Source of the DNA: Hylemonella sp.
Lineage (GTDB): Bacteria; Pseudomonadota; Gammaproteobacteria; Burkholderiales; Burkholderiaceae_C
Reading direction: 5' to 3'
DNA length: 57,604 bases
Assembly: GCA_030695415.1 (NCBI GenBank)
Contig: JAUYQZ010000047.1
Span: forward strand, 1 to 57,604
A model generated the notes under the pieces. That model made no database searches, was not told where the DNA came from, and saw only the letters and a program-made list of their open reading frames with translations. A program made the position numbers and the translations under genes. Positions 42,290 to 54,414 of this stretch are shown piece after piece (position 1 is the stretch's first letter; each line of letters starts with the position of its first letter).

Positions 42290-42994
42290 TCAAGACCATT
42301 CCATCAGCTCCCAGCGGTGGTTCTCTTCCTGGCCCCGGAAGCCGCCATTCCTGCCCGTGATGAGGTATTCGCCAGAGACCTCACGTGCTGCCCAGCGGCC
42401 GATCTCCGGGACGTGCCAGAGGGTGTCGCGGCGCACGGTCTCCAGCCGCCGGAAGTCGCGGTGCTCCATCCGGATGAAGTGCTCGATGCGCAGTGCCAGC
42501 AGCTCGCCCGCAGGCAACGTGATGCGCTCCCAGCCGGACACCGTGGTGTGTTGCGTGATCCAGTAACGATAGGAGAAGCCCTCGATGCGGTAGCGGGTGC
42601 GATGCACGCTGCGCGCACCCGGCGTGAGCTCCGAGGGCCACAGGGGCACGGCCTGCTCGTAGTTCTGCACGTAGTCCCAGCTGAGGTCGCGCAGCACCTG
42701 CCCCCAGGGCTGCTGGTGCTCCTCCAGCGTCGCGGCTTCCGCGTCGCTGCGGCGGCGTATGACGATGTGCGGTGCCAGGGCGGTGATCTCGTCGGTCTCG
42801 GTGGCCAGCAGGGCGCTGTTGAAGCCGTTGTACTTGCGGTAGGTCCAGCGCTGGCCCGTGGCCGGTGGCCGCAGCGCAGCGGGCATGGCCGGCGCCGGAG
42901 CCGCAGCAGTGCGCAAAGGCGCGAGCGGCTGGAAGGCGCAGCCAGCGGGCAGGGCGGCCAGGCCCAGGGCGAACTGTCGTCGGGTCAGCTTCAT
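42290..42994 (-). CDS. exported protein of unknown function (Tat- or lipoprotein-like)
   Basis: 234 residues. The N-terminus MKLTRRQFALGLAALPAGCAF combines a twin-arginine-like TRRQFALG motif with a possible lipobox ending in Cys. The rest is a soluble beta-rich domain (GQRWTYRKYNGFNSALLATE, SGWERITLPAGELLALRIEH, HVPEIGRWAAREVSGEY). No family is recognised. It lies alone: the DCC gene is 168 bases downstream on the same strand and the ABC operon is divergent, 84 bases away. Confidence 0.7.
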   Translation of the reverse strand: MKLTRRQFALGLAALPAGCAFQPLAPLRTAAAPAPAMPAALRPPATGQRWTYRKYNGFNSALLATETDEITALAPHIVIRRRSDAEAATLEEHQQPWGQVLRDLSWDYVQNYEQAVPLWPSELTPGARSVHRTRYRIEGFSYRYWITQHTTVSGWERITLPAGELLALRIEHFIRMEHRDFRRLETVRRDTLWHVPEIGRWAAREVSGEYLITGRNGGFRGQEENHRWELMEWS

Positions 42995-43078
42995 GGAGCG
43001 GCTCCTGGGGGTGCGCCGGGGAACGCTATCATTCTGTCAGCCTCTCTCAACCGTCCTCTCCCCAGAACAGGAAAGACC

Positions 43079-44281
43079 ATGAACCACACTGTGCCCTTTG
43101 CCTTGATGCGCCGCGCCTTCTCTGCGGCTGCCATTTCTGCCGTGCTGACGGTGCCGGCGTTTGCCGCAGACAACGTCAAGATCGGCCTGCTGTCCACGCT
43201 GTCCGGGCCGGGCGCAGGCTTGGGGATCGATATCCGTGACGGCTTCCAGCTGGCGGTGAAGCTGAATGGCGGCAAGCTCGGTGGCTTGCCGGCCGAGGTG
43301 ATCGTCGCCGACGACCAGGCCAGCCCCGACGTGGGCCGCCAGACGGCCGACCGCCTGGTCAAGCGCGACAAGGTCGACTTCATGACCGGCATCGTGTTCT
43401 CCAACGTCATGCTGGCCGCCGGCGCGCCGACCTTTGCCGCCAAGACCTTCTACATCAGCGCCAATGCCGGCCCCTCGCAGTACGCGGGTGAGCAGTGCAA
43501 TCCCTATTTCTTCGCGGCGTCCTGGCAGAACGACAACCAGCACGAGGCCGTAGGCAAGACCGTGGCCGACAAGGGCTTCAAGCGCGTGGCGCTGATCGCC
43601 CCCAACTACCCCGCGGGCAAGGACGCGCTGGCCGGCTTCAAGCGTTTCTACACCGGTGGCGAGATCGTCTCCGAGAGCTACACCCCGCTGAACCTGCTGG
43701 ACTACGGCGCCGAGCTGTCCAAGCTGCGCGCGGCCAAGCCGGACGCCGTCTACATCTTCCTGCCGGGCGGCCTGGGCATCAACTTCATCAAGCAGTTCGT
43801 CGGTGCCGGCCTGTCCAAGGACATGACGCTGTTCGGCCCCGGCTTCTCGGCGGACGAGGACGTGATCCGCGCGGTGGGCAACCCCATGCTGGGTATGTTC
43901 AACGCCTCGCAGTGGGCGCATGACCTGGATAACGCGGCCAACAAGAAGTTTGTCGCCGCCTTCGAGAAGGAATACGGCCGCCTGCCCACGATCTATGCCT
44001 CGCAGGGGTATGACGCCGCGCAGCTGGTGGCCGCCGCCGTGCGCGACACGAAGGGCAAGCTCGATGACAAGGCCGCCGTGCACAAGGCGCTGAAGGCCGC
44101 GAAATTCGATTCGGTGCGCGGCAGCTTCAAGTTCAACAGCAACCAGTTCCCGATCCAGGACTACTACCTGCGCGTCATCACCCAGGACAGCAAGGGCCGC
44201 GTAACCAACCGCACCATCGGTACCGTGTTCAAGAACCACGCCGACGCCTACGCCGCCCAGTGCAAGATGCCGGCGCTGTGA
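43079..44281 (+). CDS. branched-chain-type ABC substrate-binding protein 1 (LivK-like)
   Basis: 400 residues. A signal peptide (AAISAVLTVPAFAA) precedes a type I periplasmic binding fold: NVKIGLLSTLSGPGAGLGIDIRDG, NGGKLGGLPAEVIVADDQ, FISANAGPSQYAGEQC-like region and YDAAQLVAAAV. Members bind amino acids, but also aromatic acids, short fatty acids or amides. It heads a nine-gene operon whose terminal gene is an acyl-CoA synthetase, so an organic acid is as likely as an amino acid. Start ATG follows GGAAAGACC. Confidence 0.92.
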   Translation: MNHTVPFALMRRAFSAAAISAVLTVPAFAADNVKIGLLSTLSGPGAGLGIDIRDGFQLAVKLNGGKLGGLPAEVIVADDQASPDVGRQTADRLVKRDKVDFMTGIVFSNVMLAAGAPTFAAKTFYISANAGPSQYAGEQCNPYFFAASWQNDNQHEAVGKTVADKGFKRVALIAPNYPAGKDALAGFKRFYTGGEIVSESYTPLNLLDYGAELSKLRAAKPDAVYIFLPGGLGINFIKQFVGAGLSKDMTLFGPGFSADEDVIRAVGNPMLGMFNASQWAHDLDNAANKKFVAAFEKEYGRLPTIYASQGYDAAQLVAAAVRDTKGKLDDKAAVHKALKAAKFDSVRGSFKFNSNQFPIQDYYLRVITQDSKGRVTNRTIGTVFKNHADAYAAQCKMPAL

Positions 44282-44306
44282 TCCGGCTCGCGCGCGCTTC
44301 CTGCCG

Positions 44307-45219
44307 ATGACCGGCATCCTCATCCTGGAGCAGGCCTTGAACGGCCTGCAGTTCGGGCTCATGCTCTTTTTGCTGGCGGCGGGCCTGACGCTGGTCTTCG
44401 GCATCATGGACATGATCAACCTGGCGCACGGCTCGCTCTACATGGTGGGCGCCTACCTGGTGGCTGCGGCCACCACGGCCAGCGGCTCCTTCTGGGTCGG
44501 CCTGGCGGCCGGCATCGCCGGCGCGGCTGTCTTCGGCGTGCTGCTGGAGCTCACGGTGCTGCGCCGCCTCTACACCCGCGACCACCTCTCGCAGGTGCTG
44601 GGCACCTTCGCCATCCTGCTCATGTGCAACGAGGCGGTGCGTTTCATCTGGGGCTCGCAGCCGGTGCTGCTGAGCCCGCCGGACTCCCTCTCCGGCCCGG
44701 TGGAGCTGCTCAGCGGTTTCTACTACCCGGCCTACCGCCTGCTCATCATCGGCGTCGGCCTGTTGGTGGCGCTGGGCCTGTGGCTGCTCATCACGCGCAC
44801 ACGCATCGGCATGCAGCTGCGTGCCGGTGCCTCCAACCGCGAGATGGCCCTGGCCATGGGCGTGCCGGTGCGCGCGCTGTTCACTGCGCTCTTTGGACTG
44901 GGCGCCGCCCTGTGCGCGGTGGCCGGCGGCATGCTGGGCCCGCTGCTGGCCGTGCAGGTGGGCATGGGCGAGAGCATCCTGATCCTCGCCTTCGTGGTCA
45001 TCGTCATCGGCGGCATCGGTTCGGTGCGCGGCGCGTTCCTTGGCGCGCTGCTGGTCGGGGTGGTGGACACGGCGGGGCGTACGCTGATTCCGCTGTTCTT
45101 CAGTGCCGTGCTCGGGCCCGCCGCAGCCGACAACGCCGGCCCTGCCGTGGCCTCCATCCTGATCTACGTCTTGATGGCCGCCGTGCTCTTCTTCAAGCCT
45201 CGCGGCCTGTTCCCTGCCC

Positions 45220-45227
<8 letters not shown>
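44307..45227 (+). CDS. branched-chain-type ABC permease 1 (LivH-like)
   Basis: 306 residues with eight or so helices. LTLVFGIMDMINLAHGSLYMVGAY and GALLVGVVDTAGRT are LivH-type signatures; VVIVIGGIGSVRGAFLGAL is the family coupling region. It pairs with the LivM-like gene that overlaps its end by eight bases. Ends FKPRGLFPAHG, as usual. Substrate specificity comes from the binding protein. Confidence 0.92.
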
Positions 45228-46295
<1,068 letters not shown>

Positions 46296-46299
<4 letters not shown>

Positions 46300-47075
46300 G
46301 CGCGCTGCTGGAAGTCAAGGGTCTGGTGAAACGCTACGGGGGCCTGGTCGCCACCGACCATCTCGACCTCAGCGTGCGCGCCGGCGAGATCCACGCCCTG
46401 ATCGGCCCCAATGGCGCGGGCAAGACCAGCGTGTTCAACACGATCTCGGGTTTCTATCCCCCGTCGTCCGGCAGCATCCTGCTGGAGGGCAAGGACATCA
46501 CGCACACACCGGTGCACGCGCGCGCCGGCATGGGCATGGCGCGCACTTTCCAGAACGTGGCGCTGTTTCGCGGCCTGTCGGTGCTGGAGAACATCAAGCT
46601 GGGCGGCCATCACCTCATGAAATCGGGCGTGCTCGCCTGCATGGGGTTTCTGCCGTCCGCGGGCAAGGAAGAGTTCGCGCTGCGCAGCGAGGTGGAACGG
46701 CGGGTCATCGATTTCCTGGAACTGGACAACGTGCGGCACAAGAGCGTCGAGGCGCTGTCCTATGGCCTGCAAAAGCGCGTGGAGCTGGCGCGGGCGCTGG
46801 CCATGCGGCCCAAGGTGCTGCTGCTGGACGAGCCGGTGGCCGGCATGAACCGCGAAGAAACCGAGGACATGGCCCGTTTCATCCTGGACGTGCAGGAAGA
46901 GTGGGGCGCCACCATCATCCTGGTGGAGCACGACATGGGCATGGTGATGGACATTTCCAACCATGTGGTGGTGCTCAATTTTGGCGAGGTGATCGCCAGC
47001 GGCACGCCGGCGCATGTGATGAAGCACCCTGAGGTGATCCGTGCGTACTTGGGCGACGAGGTGGCCAGCGCATGA
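46296..47075 (+). CDS. branched-chain-type ABC ATPase (LivG-like)
   Basis: 259 residues from ATG 46296, which overlaps the previous stop. Walker A is IGPNGAGKTS, the LivG-typical R/T-rich loop GMGMARTFQNVALFRGLSVLEN, signature LSYGLQKRVELARAL (LSYG instead of LSGG), Walker B LLLDEPVAGMN, switch His VEHDMGMV. It is the only LivG in the operon, so it probably serves both permease sets. Confidence 0.94.
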
Positions 47076-47953
47076 CCGATCTCTACATCCTCACCGAGTT
47101 CTCCCTGCTGGGCCTGTTGTCCAGCGCGGTGACGGCGCTGATCGCGATCAGCTTCGTGCTGGTGTTCAAGGGCACGCGGGTGGTCAACTTTGCGGTGGGC
47201 GAAGTGATGATGCTGGGCGCCTATCTGTACTACACGGGCGCCGTCATGCTCAAGCTGCCGCCGGTGGTGGCGCTGGTGTTCGCGCTGGTGGGGATCGCGG
47301 TGGCCTGCGCGCTGCTGGAGCGCCTGATCCTGCGGCCGCTGTCGGGCCAGCCGACCATTGCCATCCTGATGGCCACCATCGGCATCGCCAGTTTCGTGCA
47401 CGGCGGCGTCGAGATCGCCTGGGGCCAGGACCCGCTGGAGACGCCTGCCCTCTTGCCACGGATGCCGCTGAACCTGGGCGAGGTGATGATCCCGGGCGCG
47501 GCCATCGGCAACTTCCTGGTGTCGGCTGTGCTGATCGCGGTGCTGCTGGCGTTCTTTCGCTACTCGCGCATCGGCATTGCGCTGCGCGCCACGGCCAGCG
47601 ATCCGGTGACTGCGGCCACGCTGGGCATCGATGTGCGTGCCTCGCAGCGGCTGACCTGGATCTTGTCGGGCTCGATCGGCACGGTGGCTGGTGTGCTGAT
47701 CGTCAGTTCGGGCGGCCTTTCGCCGGCGCTCGCATCAACGGCGCTGAGCGTGTTCGCCGTGATCATTCTGGGCGGGCTGGACAGCATCGCCGGCGCCATC
47801 CTGGCCAGCCTGGTCATCGGCTGGGTCGAGAGCATCACGGTCGGTTATGTCGGCGGCAAGGTGCGCGACGTGCTGCCCTACCTGGTGGTGCTGGCCATTC
47901 TGGTCGTGCGGCCCTATGGGCTGTATGGCTCGCGCGACATCGAGAGGCTGTAG
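47072..47953 (+). CDS. branched-chain-type ABC permease 3 (LivH-like)
   Basis: 293 residues with eight helices: ALIAISFVLVFKGTRVVNFAVGEVMMLGAY is the LivH-type entry, VFAVIILGGLDSIAGAILASLVIG the C-terminal coupling region, and VRPYGLYGSRDIERL the ending. It overlaps livG by four bases and lies just before the second LivM-like gene. With it, the operon contains two H/M permease pairs. Its sequence is clearly distinct from permease 1, so the pair arose by combining modules, not by recent duplication. Confidence 0.93.
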   Translation: MTDLYILTEFSLLGLLSSAVTALIAISFVLVFKGTRVVNFAVGEVMMLGAYLYYTGAVMLKLPPVVALVFALVGIAVACALLERLILRPLSGQPTIAILMATIGIASFVHGGVEIAWGQDPLETPALLPRMPLNLGEVMIPGAAIGNFLVSAVLIAVLLAFFRYSRIGIALRATASDPVTAATLGIDVRASQRLTWILSGSIGTVAGVLIVSSGGLSPALASTALSVFAVIILGGLDSIAGAILASLVIGWVESITVGYVGGKVRDVLPYLVVLAILVVRPYGLYGSRDIERL

Positions 47954-47955
47954 AG

Positions 47956-48996
47956 ATGCGTATCGGTGTCTTTTTCGAAAACTACCGCCGCGAGGAGCAG
48001 CTGTGGGACTCGCCCGCAGCGCGCGGCTGGATGGCGGCCTGCGTGTTGGCCGTGTTGCTGCTGCCTTTCTACGGCACCGACTATGTGGTGGCGATGGCCT
48101 GCATCGTGGGCATCCACCTGGTGGCGACGCTGGGCTTGAACATCACGACCGGCAGCGCAGGGCTGATCTCGCTGGGCCATGCCGCCTTTGTCGGTGTGGG
48201 TTGTTATGCGGTGTCCTGGTTCTCACGCTGGGGCGTCCCGTTTTACATCGCCCTGCCGATGGCCGGCGCGGTGGCCGCGCTGATCGGGGTGGTGGTGGGC
48301 TTGCCCAGCCTGCGGGTCAAGGGCATGTACTTTGCCATTGCCACGCTGGCCGCGCATTTCGTGCTGGGGTTCCTGTTTCGCGAGTGGACGCCGGTGACGG
48401 GTGGGCCGCGCGGTGTGACCATCCCGGCGGCGTCGCTGTTCGGTTTTGAGCTGAGCGGCGACCGGCGCATGTTCTACCCGATCTTTATCTGCGTGTTCCT
48501 GCTGGGCCTGGCTGCGGCCAACCTGGGGCGCAGCTATGTGGGCCGCGCCTTTGTCGCGGTGCGCGACAGGGACATCTCCGCCGAAATCCTGGGTGTGAAC
48601 CTGCTGCGCACCAAGGTGCTGGCATTCACGATCGGCGCGTTCTATGCGGGTGTGGCGGGCGGCCTGCTGGGCTATTTTTATGGCGCCATCACCTCCGAGT
48701 ACTTCACGTTCAGCCTGTCCGTCTTCTATGTGGCGGCCATCATCGTGGGCGGCCTGGGCCGGGTGCTGGGCAGCGTCCTGGGCGCCATCTTCATGACCTT
48801 TGTGCCGGAGGCGTTGCGCCTTTTGGCCAGTGCCACTTCGCAGTGGCTGCCCAACTTCACGCACCAGTTGCTGCCCATGGGCCAGGTGGTGTTTGGCGTG
48901 CTGATCGTCGTGTTCCTGATTTTCGAACCGCACGGCCTGGCACAGGTCTGGGCCCGCACGCGGCGCACTTTCCATCTCTGGCCCTTCAAGACCTGA
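47956..48996 (+). CDS. branched-chain-type ABC permease 4 (LivM-like)
   Basis: 346 residues from ATG 47956. LVATLGLNITTGSAGLISLGHAAFVGVG, LRVKGMYFAIATLAAHFVLGF and FYVAAIIVGGLGRVLGSVLGAI are LivM signatures. There are about ten helices, and the protein ends HLWPFKT. It starts two bases after the preceding permease. The upstream ORF at 47041 that reads in the same frame is an extension without biological support. Confidence 0.93.
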   Translation: MRIGVFFENYRREEQLWDSPAARGWMAACVLAVLLLPFYGTDYVVAMACIVGIHLVATLGLNITTGSAGLISLGHAAFVGVGCYAVSWFSRWGVPFYIALPMAGAVAALIGVVVGLPSLRVKGMYFAIATLAAHFVLGFLFREWTPVTGGPRGVTIPAASLFGFELSGDRRMFYPIFICVFLLGLAAANLGRSYVGRAFVAVRDRDISAEILGVNLLRTKVLAFTIGAFYAGVAGGLLGYFYGAITSEYFTFSLSVFYVAAIIVGGLGRVLGSVLGAIFMTFVPEALRLLASATSQWLPNFTHQLLPMGQVVFGVLIVVFLIFEPHGLAQVWARTRRTFHLWPFKT

Positions 48997-49040
48997 TCCC
49001 CGTCGTTCTCTCACCCTCACCAACCTCCAGGAGACAAACC

Positions 49041-50221
49041 ATGGTCCAACGCAGAAATATCCTCAAGACCATCGGCGCCGCCGCCGCTGTCGGCGTGGGC
49101 GCATGGCGCCCCGCGTTCGCGCAGGCCAAGGCCGATATCGTGATCGGCGCGGCGCACCCGATGACCGGCTTTATGTCGTTTGCCGGCGTGGCCAGCAACA
49201 ACGCCATGGGCGACTACATCAACTGGCGCAACCAGAACGGCGGCATTCTCGGCCACAAGATCCGATACGTGGCCGAGGACAGCGCGTACAAGGTGGACCA
49301 GGGCGTGGCCGTGGTCAAGAAGATGATCGCGTCGGACAAGCCGTCTTTCATCTTCCTGGACGGCACGCCCCTGTCCAAGGCCGTGGCGCGCGACGTGCTG
49401 GCCACGGGAAGCATCATGACCGGCGGCTTTTCGGCGTCGGAGGCGCTGCTGGACCAGAAGGCCTATCCGCATCACTTTTTGTCGGGTCCCACCTTCGGCA
49501 CCACGCATGAAATTTTGATGGAGTACATCGGCCGCGTGTCCAAGGCCGGCGGCAACGCGCCCAAGATCGCACTGGTCCACAGCGACCAGGAGTTCGGCAA
49601 TGAGGCCATCCCCGCGTCCAAGGCACGCGCCGCCAAGCTGGGCCTGCCCATCGTGCAGGAGATCGTGACCAAGCCCACAGGCGTGGACGTCACTTCCGAA
49701 GTAGCCAAGCTGCGCCGCTCGCGACCGGACATCGTCATCTTCCAGGGTTACATCATGAACCCGGTGCCCGAGTTCGTGAAACAGATGCGCGAGGGCGGCC
49801 TCAATGCCCAGGTAATGTCCACCACCTACGGGCTGGACCGCATCATGTATGACGCGCTGGCCCGCTCCGGCGAGCGCCTGACCGGCGTCATGCCCTATCG
49901 CTATGGCTATGACACAGAGTCAAAGATGATGACCACCATGCGCGAATATGTCGCCAAGGTGCGGCCGCAGCAGGACTCGATCTCGGTGTTCTACATCCAC
50001 TCCTGGCTGACCGGCATGATCTTCTGCGAGGTGGCCGAGCGCTGCATCAAGGCCAACAAGAAGCTCACCATGCCCAACATGAAGGCCGCGCTCGAATCCA
50101 TGAAGGAATGGGACACCGGCGGCCTGACCGGCCTGCTGGCGGACCTGAGCACGCACCAGATCAAGTCGGGCCGCGTCTACAGCTACGACCCGGGCACCAA
50201 ACGCATGGAGCCGGCCAGCGG

Positions 50222-50237
<16 letters not shown>
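49041..50237 (+). CDS. branched-chain-type ABC substrate-binding protein 2 (LivK-like)
   Basis: 398 residues. A signal peptide with a twin-arginine-like QRRNILKTIGAA start and cleavage near AFAQA precedes the periplasmic domain: DIVIGAAHPMTGFMSFAG, NQNGGILGHKIRYVAEDSAY, SGPTFGTTHEILMEYIG, PDIVIFQGYIMNPVPEFVKQ. Divergent from binding protein 1, so a different ligand is likely. A GGAGA ribosome site precedes ATG 49041. The ATPase gene that follows starts inside its last codons. Confidence 0.92.
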
Positions 50238-51057
<820 letters not shown>

Positions 51058-51061
<4 letters not shown>

Positions 51062-52899
51062 GCAATTCACTGGACGACGTGCGCGACCTGACCTTGCCGC
51101 AGCGCCTGTTCTATTGGGCCGGCAAGCGTGGCAGTGAGGTCGCGCTGCGGCAAAAGGACATGGGCATCTGGGAGCCCATCACCTGGGCCGGCTATGCGGA
51201 TGCCTGCGCCGATTTCGGCATGGGCCTGGTCAAGCTGGGCCTGCGTCCGGGTGAACATGTGGCGGTGCTCAGTGAGAACCGCAAGGAATGGGTCTACACG
51301 CAGCTGGGTGTGGGCCTGGTCAAGGCCATCCCGGCCGGCGTCTATCCCACATCGCCGGCGCACGAGGTCGAGTACCTGCTGGGCCTGTGCCGCGCGCCCT
51401 TCATCGTGTGCGAAGACCAGGAGCAGCTGGACAAGGTGCTGGAGGTGCGGGGCAAGCTGCCTGACCTGCGCCATATCGTCGTCATCGACCCCACGGGCCT
51501 GCGCCACTACGACCGCACTGGCATCGTCGATTTTGCGCAGGTGCTGGAGATGGGGCGGCAGGCGCAGGTGGAACAGCCGGGCGCGGTGGCCGGCTATCTG
51601 GCGGCGCAGGACCTGGACGACATTGGCCTGATCGTGTTCACGTCCGGTTCGACCGGGCGTCCCAAGGCGGCCATGCTCAGCTGGCGCGGCCTGTGCCGCG
51701 CGGGCGAGGGCCTCAACACGGTGCTGCTGGCGCGGCCGCAGGACAAGCTGGTGTCCTATCTGCCGCTGTGCCACATGGCCGAGCAGATGTTTGCCGTGCA
51801 GGTGCCGCTGACCGCGGGCGCGGTGGTCAATTTCGCGGAGAGCCTGCGCACCGTGCAGGAGGATTTGCGCGAGATCGGGCCCGAGATATTTTTGGCCGTG
51901 CCGCGGATCTGGGAGAAGTTTCACTCCGCCATCCAGATCAAGATCCGCGAATCGGGCGGGCTGCGCCTGTGGCTGTACAACACGGCCACCAGGCAGCTGG
52001 CCGGTTTTGCGCACCTGCCGCGGCGCGAATGGAGCATGGGCCAGGCGCTGGTCTGGCGCTTTTGGTACCTGGTCATCCTGCGCGCTCTGCTCAATTTTGT
52101 GGGCCTGCGCAAATGCCGGATCGCGGTGTCGGGCAGCGCGCCCATCTCGCCGGACATCCTGAAATTCTTCAAGACACTGGGCCTGTCGATCCGGGAGGCC
52201 TATGGATTGACCGAGGCGTCTGGCGCCAGCAGCCTGCAGCCCGATGACGGCTCACCCCTGGGGACTGTGGGCGCGCCGTTTCCGGGCATCGAGATCCAGC
52301 TGGCCGAGGATGGCGAGATCCTGCTGCGCGGCGATGTGGTGTTTCGCGGCTATTACGGCGCGCAGGCGGCAACCGCGCAGGCCATCGACCGGCAGGGCTG
52401 GCTGCACACGGGGGACATCGGCCGCTGGGAGCAGGGTCCGCGCGGCGACGAGCTGCGCATCATCGACCGCAAGAAAGACATCATGATCACCGCCGGCGGC
52501 AAGAACATCACGCCCAGCGAGCTGGAAAACGCGATGCGTGTGTCGCCGTACATCAAGGAAGCCATCGTCATCGCGGACCGCCGGCGATTTGTGTCGGCGC
52601 TGATCCAGATCGACCTGGAGGGGGTGGGCAAGTGGGCGGAGGAATCGGGCATTGCGTACACCAATTTCCGCAGCCTGACCGAACTGCCGCAGGTGCTGGC
52701 CCTGATCCGCGCCGAAGTGGACGCCATGAACGCGAAGATGCCGCAGGTGCAGCATGTGCGCAAGTTCCACCTGCTGTCAAAAGAACTGGATCATGACGAC
52801 GGTGAGGTCACCGCCACCATGAAGGTCAAACGCTCGAGCATCGAGCAGAAATATGGGGATGTGATCGAGGCGATGTATGCGGGGGGCAGGGAAGGTTAG
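51058..52899 (+). CDS. long-chain-type acyl-CoA synthetase (AMP-forming)
   Basis: 613 residues of the ANL superfamily. P-loop VFTSGSTGRPKAAML, A5 motif REAYGLTEASG, A8 region LHTGDIGRWEQGPRGDELRIIDRKKDIMITAGGKN split across the hinge, and a PSELENAM segment are all present; the final Lys-containing TATMKVKRSSIEQKY region fits the catalytic Lys. It would activate the imported carboxylate to its CoA ester using ATP, trapping it in the cell. The LPLCHMAEQMF motif is typical of long-chain or aromatic/steroid-type ligases. It overlaps livF by four bases. Confidence 0.9.
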
Positions 52900-52921
52900 C
52901 GGCCGGGACCGCTGCCCGCCA

Positions 52922-53707
52922 CTACCGGAACGTCACCGATTCCAGCCCGGCGTCCACCGCCAGGGCCACACCCGTCACCAGCCGCCCTTCGTCACTGGCC
53001 AGGTAGAGCGCGGCATTGGCAATGTCCAGCGCTTCACCCATCTCGCGCAGCGCTGTCGAGCCGACCTCCAGCGCCACCTGTTCGTCGAAGCTGCGTCCTG
53101 CGCTTTGCGCGCGGGCCTGGATAACGCCGTCCAGCCGCGGGCCGCGCGTGAGTCCCGGGAGGATGGCGTTGACGCGGACCTTGAACTCGCCCATCTCCAG
53201 GGCCAGGCTTTTGGCCAGCCCGATGAGAGCCCATTTCGTCGATGCATAGGGTGTGCGGAATGGGATGCCCATGCGCCCGGCGATCGATGAAAGGATGATG
53301 AGCGAGCCACCTTGCGCCTTGAGCAAGGGGGCGCCGGCGCGGGCACACAGGAATGAGCCACGCACGTTGCACGCCTGGACTGCTTCCCATTGGTCGAGTG
53401 TGATCGCTTCGATGGGCCCGGTCGGCCCGGCGATGCCGGCGTTGCAGACCAGGCAATCCAGCCCGCCCAAGCGCGCACGCACCACCTCCATCATTTGCGC
53501 CACTTCGGACTCGCTGGACACGTCGGTGCGGATGCACAGCCACTCCGGCTGGCTCTCCTTGGCCGCGCGCAGCGCTTCCGGGTCGACGTCGCAGATGGCG
53601 ACGAGGGCGCCTTCTTCGGCCATCCGCTGCGCAATGGCGCGGCCGATGCCGCTGGCGGCCCCGGTAACCAGTACACGCTTGCCTTTCATGCGTCCAACAG
53701 GGCTCAT
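52922..53707 (-). CDS. short-chain dehydrogenase/reductase (SDR)
   Basis: 261 residues from ATG 53705-53707 with AAGGAGA upstream. Classical SDR motifs: cofactor site TGAASGIG (about 15-22), NAG in VCNAGIAG, Ser in LSSIAG, and the catalytic YASTK. A following VDAGLESVTFR replaces the more usual VDGG ending. It should oxidise or reduce a hydroxyl/keto group with NAD(P)H. Convergent with the CoA synthetase gene and divergent from the AhpD-like gene, so its substrate may belong to either pathway. Confidence 0.9.
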   Translation of the reverse strand: MSPVGRMKGKRVLVTGAASGIGRAIAQRMAEEGALVAICDVDPEALRAAKESQPEWLCIRTDVSSESEVAQMMEVVRARLGGLDCLVCNAGIAGPTGPIEAITLDQWEAVQACNVRGSFLCARAGAPLLKAQGGSLIILSSIAGRMGIPFRTPYASTKWALIGLAKSLALEMGEFKVRVNAILPGLTRGPRLDGVIQARAQSAGRSFDEQVALEVGSTALREMGEALDIANAALYLASDEGRLVTGVALAVDAGLESVTFR

Positions 53708-53796
53708 TTTTGTCTCCTTGGGGTAACTACCGAATTGGCAATAGGTAAACGTGATTGTAGTATTTGGCCCATGACTTGCAACAGGCATCCCGCCCC
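53708..53796. promoter_or_regulatory. divergent promoter region between SDR and AhpD-like genes
   Basis: The 89-bp gap is comparatively AT-rich (ATAGGTAAACGTGATTGTAGTATTTGG) and must carry promoters for both directions. A MarR-type regulator is encoded two genes downstream and may bind here. No clear palindrome was assigned. Confidence 0.35.
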
Positions 53797-54414
53797 ATGA
53801 CATCGTCCGCCCGGATCGCGCCGCTGGCGCACGACGCAGTGCAACTCGACGATCCCGAGCTGCGCGATCTCGTGGCCTTTGTCGGCTATCGGCCTAACGC
53901 GCTGTTGACGATGGCCAAGCTCCCGAACCTGTTGCAGGGGGTGCTGGGCCTGGTGCAGGCCACGCTGCGGCAGGAGGGAGAACTCTCTGTGGCCGCGCGC
54001 TTTCTCATCGCCTGTGAAGCCAGCCGCTCAGGCGGCTGCTACTACAGCACGGTCCACGCCGTACACGCTGCCCATCACGCCGGTGTGCCGTGGGCCAAGC
54101 TGGCGGCGCTGCCGCACTACGCCACAGCCGACCAGTTCGACGACGCGGAGCGGGCGGCACTCGCCATCGCTTCGGCTGCTGGCCGTGTGCCGACGGTTTC
54201 GCCTGCAGCGGAGTTTGAGCGCGCCCGGCAATGGTTTTCCGAGCGCCAGATCCTGGAGATCGTGGCGGCGGCCTCGGTGTTCGGCTGGTTCAACCGGTGG
54301 AACGGCCTGATGGGTTCCGAGCTGGAGGCGATCCCCGCCGAGGCGCTCGCTCACGTGCCCTGGCTGGCATCGCTCGATGCGCAGGGCTCAAGCTCACCCG
54401 GAGGCCAGGCATGA
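53797..54414 (+). CDS. AhpD/carboxymuconolactone decarboxylase-like protein, CxxS variant
   Basis: 205 residues. The AhpD-fold core is ELSVAARFLIACEASRSGGCYYSTVHAVHAAHHAG. In AhpD the motif is E-x(n)-CxxC-x3-H; here it reads CYYS, so the second Cys is replaced by Ser while Glu and the later His remain. A thiol-disulfide role is therefore less likely than a lyase or decarboxylase-like one. ATG 53797 was chosen over a start 33 bases upstream. ATGA overlap with the MarR gene. Confidence 0.75.
   Translation: MTSSARIAPLAHDAVQLDDPELRDLVAFVGYRPNALLTMAKLPNLLQGVLGLVQATLRQEGELSVAARFLIACEASRSGGCYYSTVHAVHAAHHAGVPWAKLAALPHYATADQFDDAERAALAIASAAGRVPTVSPAAEFERARQWFSERQILEIVAAASVFGWFNRWNGLMGSELEAIPAEALAHVPWLASLDAQGSSSPGGQA

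Noticed and set aside
52885..52916. Hairpin AGCGG/CCGCT between the CoA synthetase and SDR genes as a terminator
   Set aside because: The stem is short and no T run follows on either strand.
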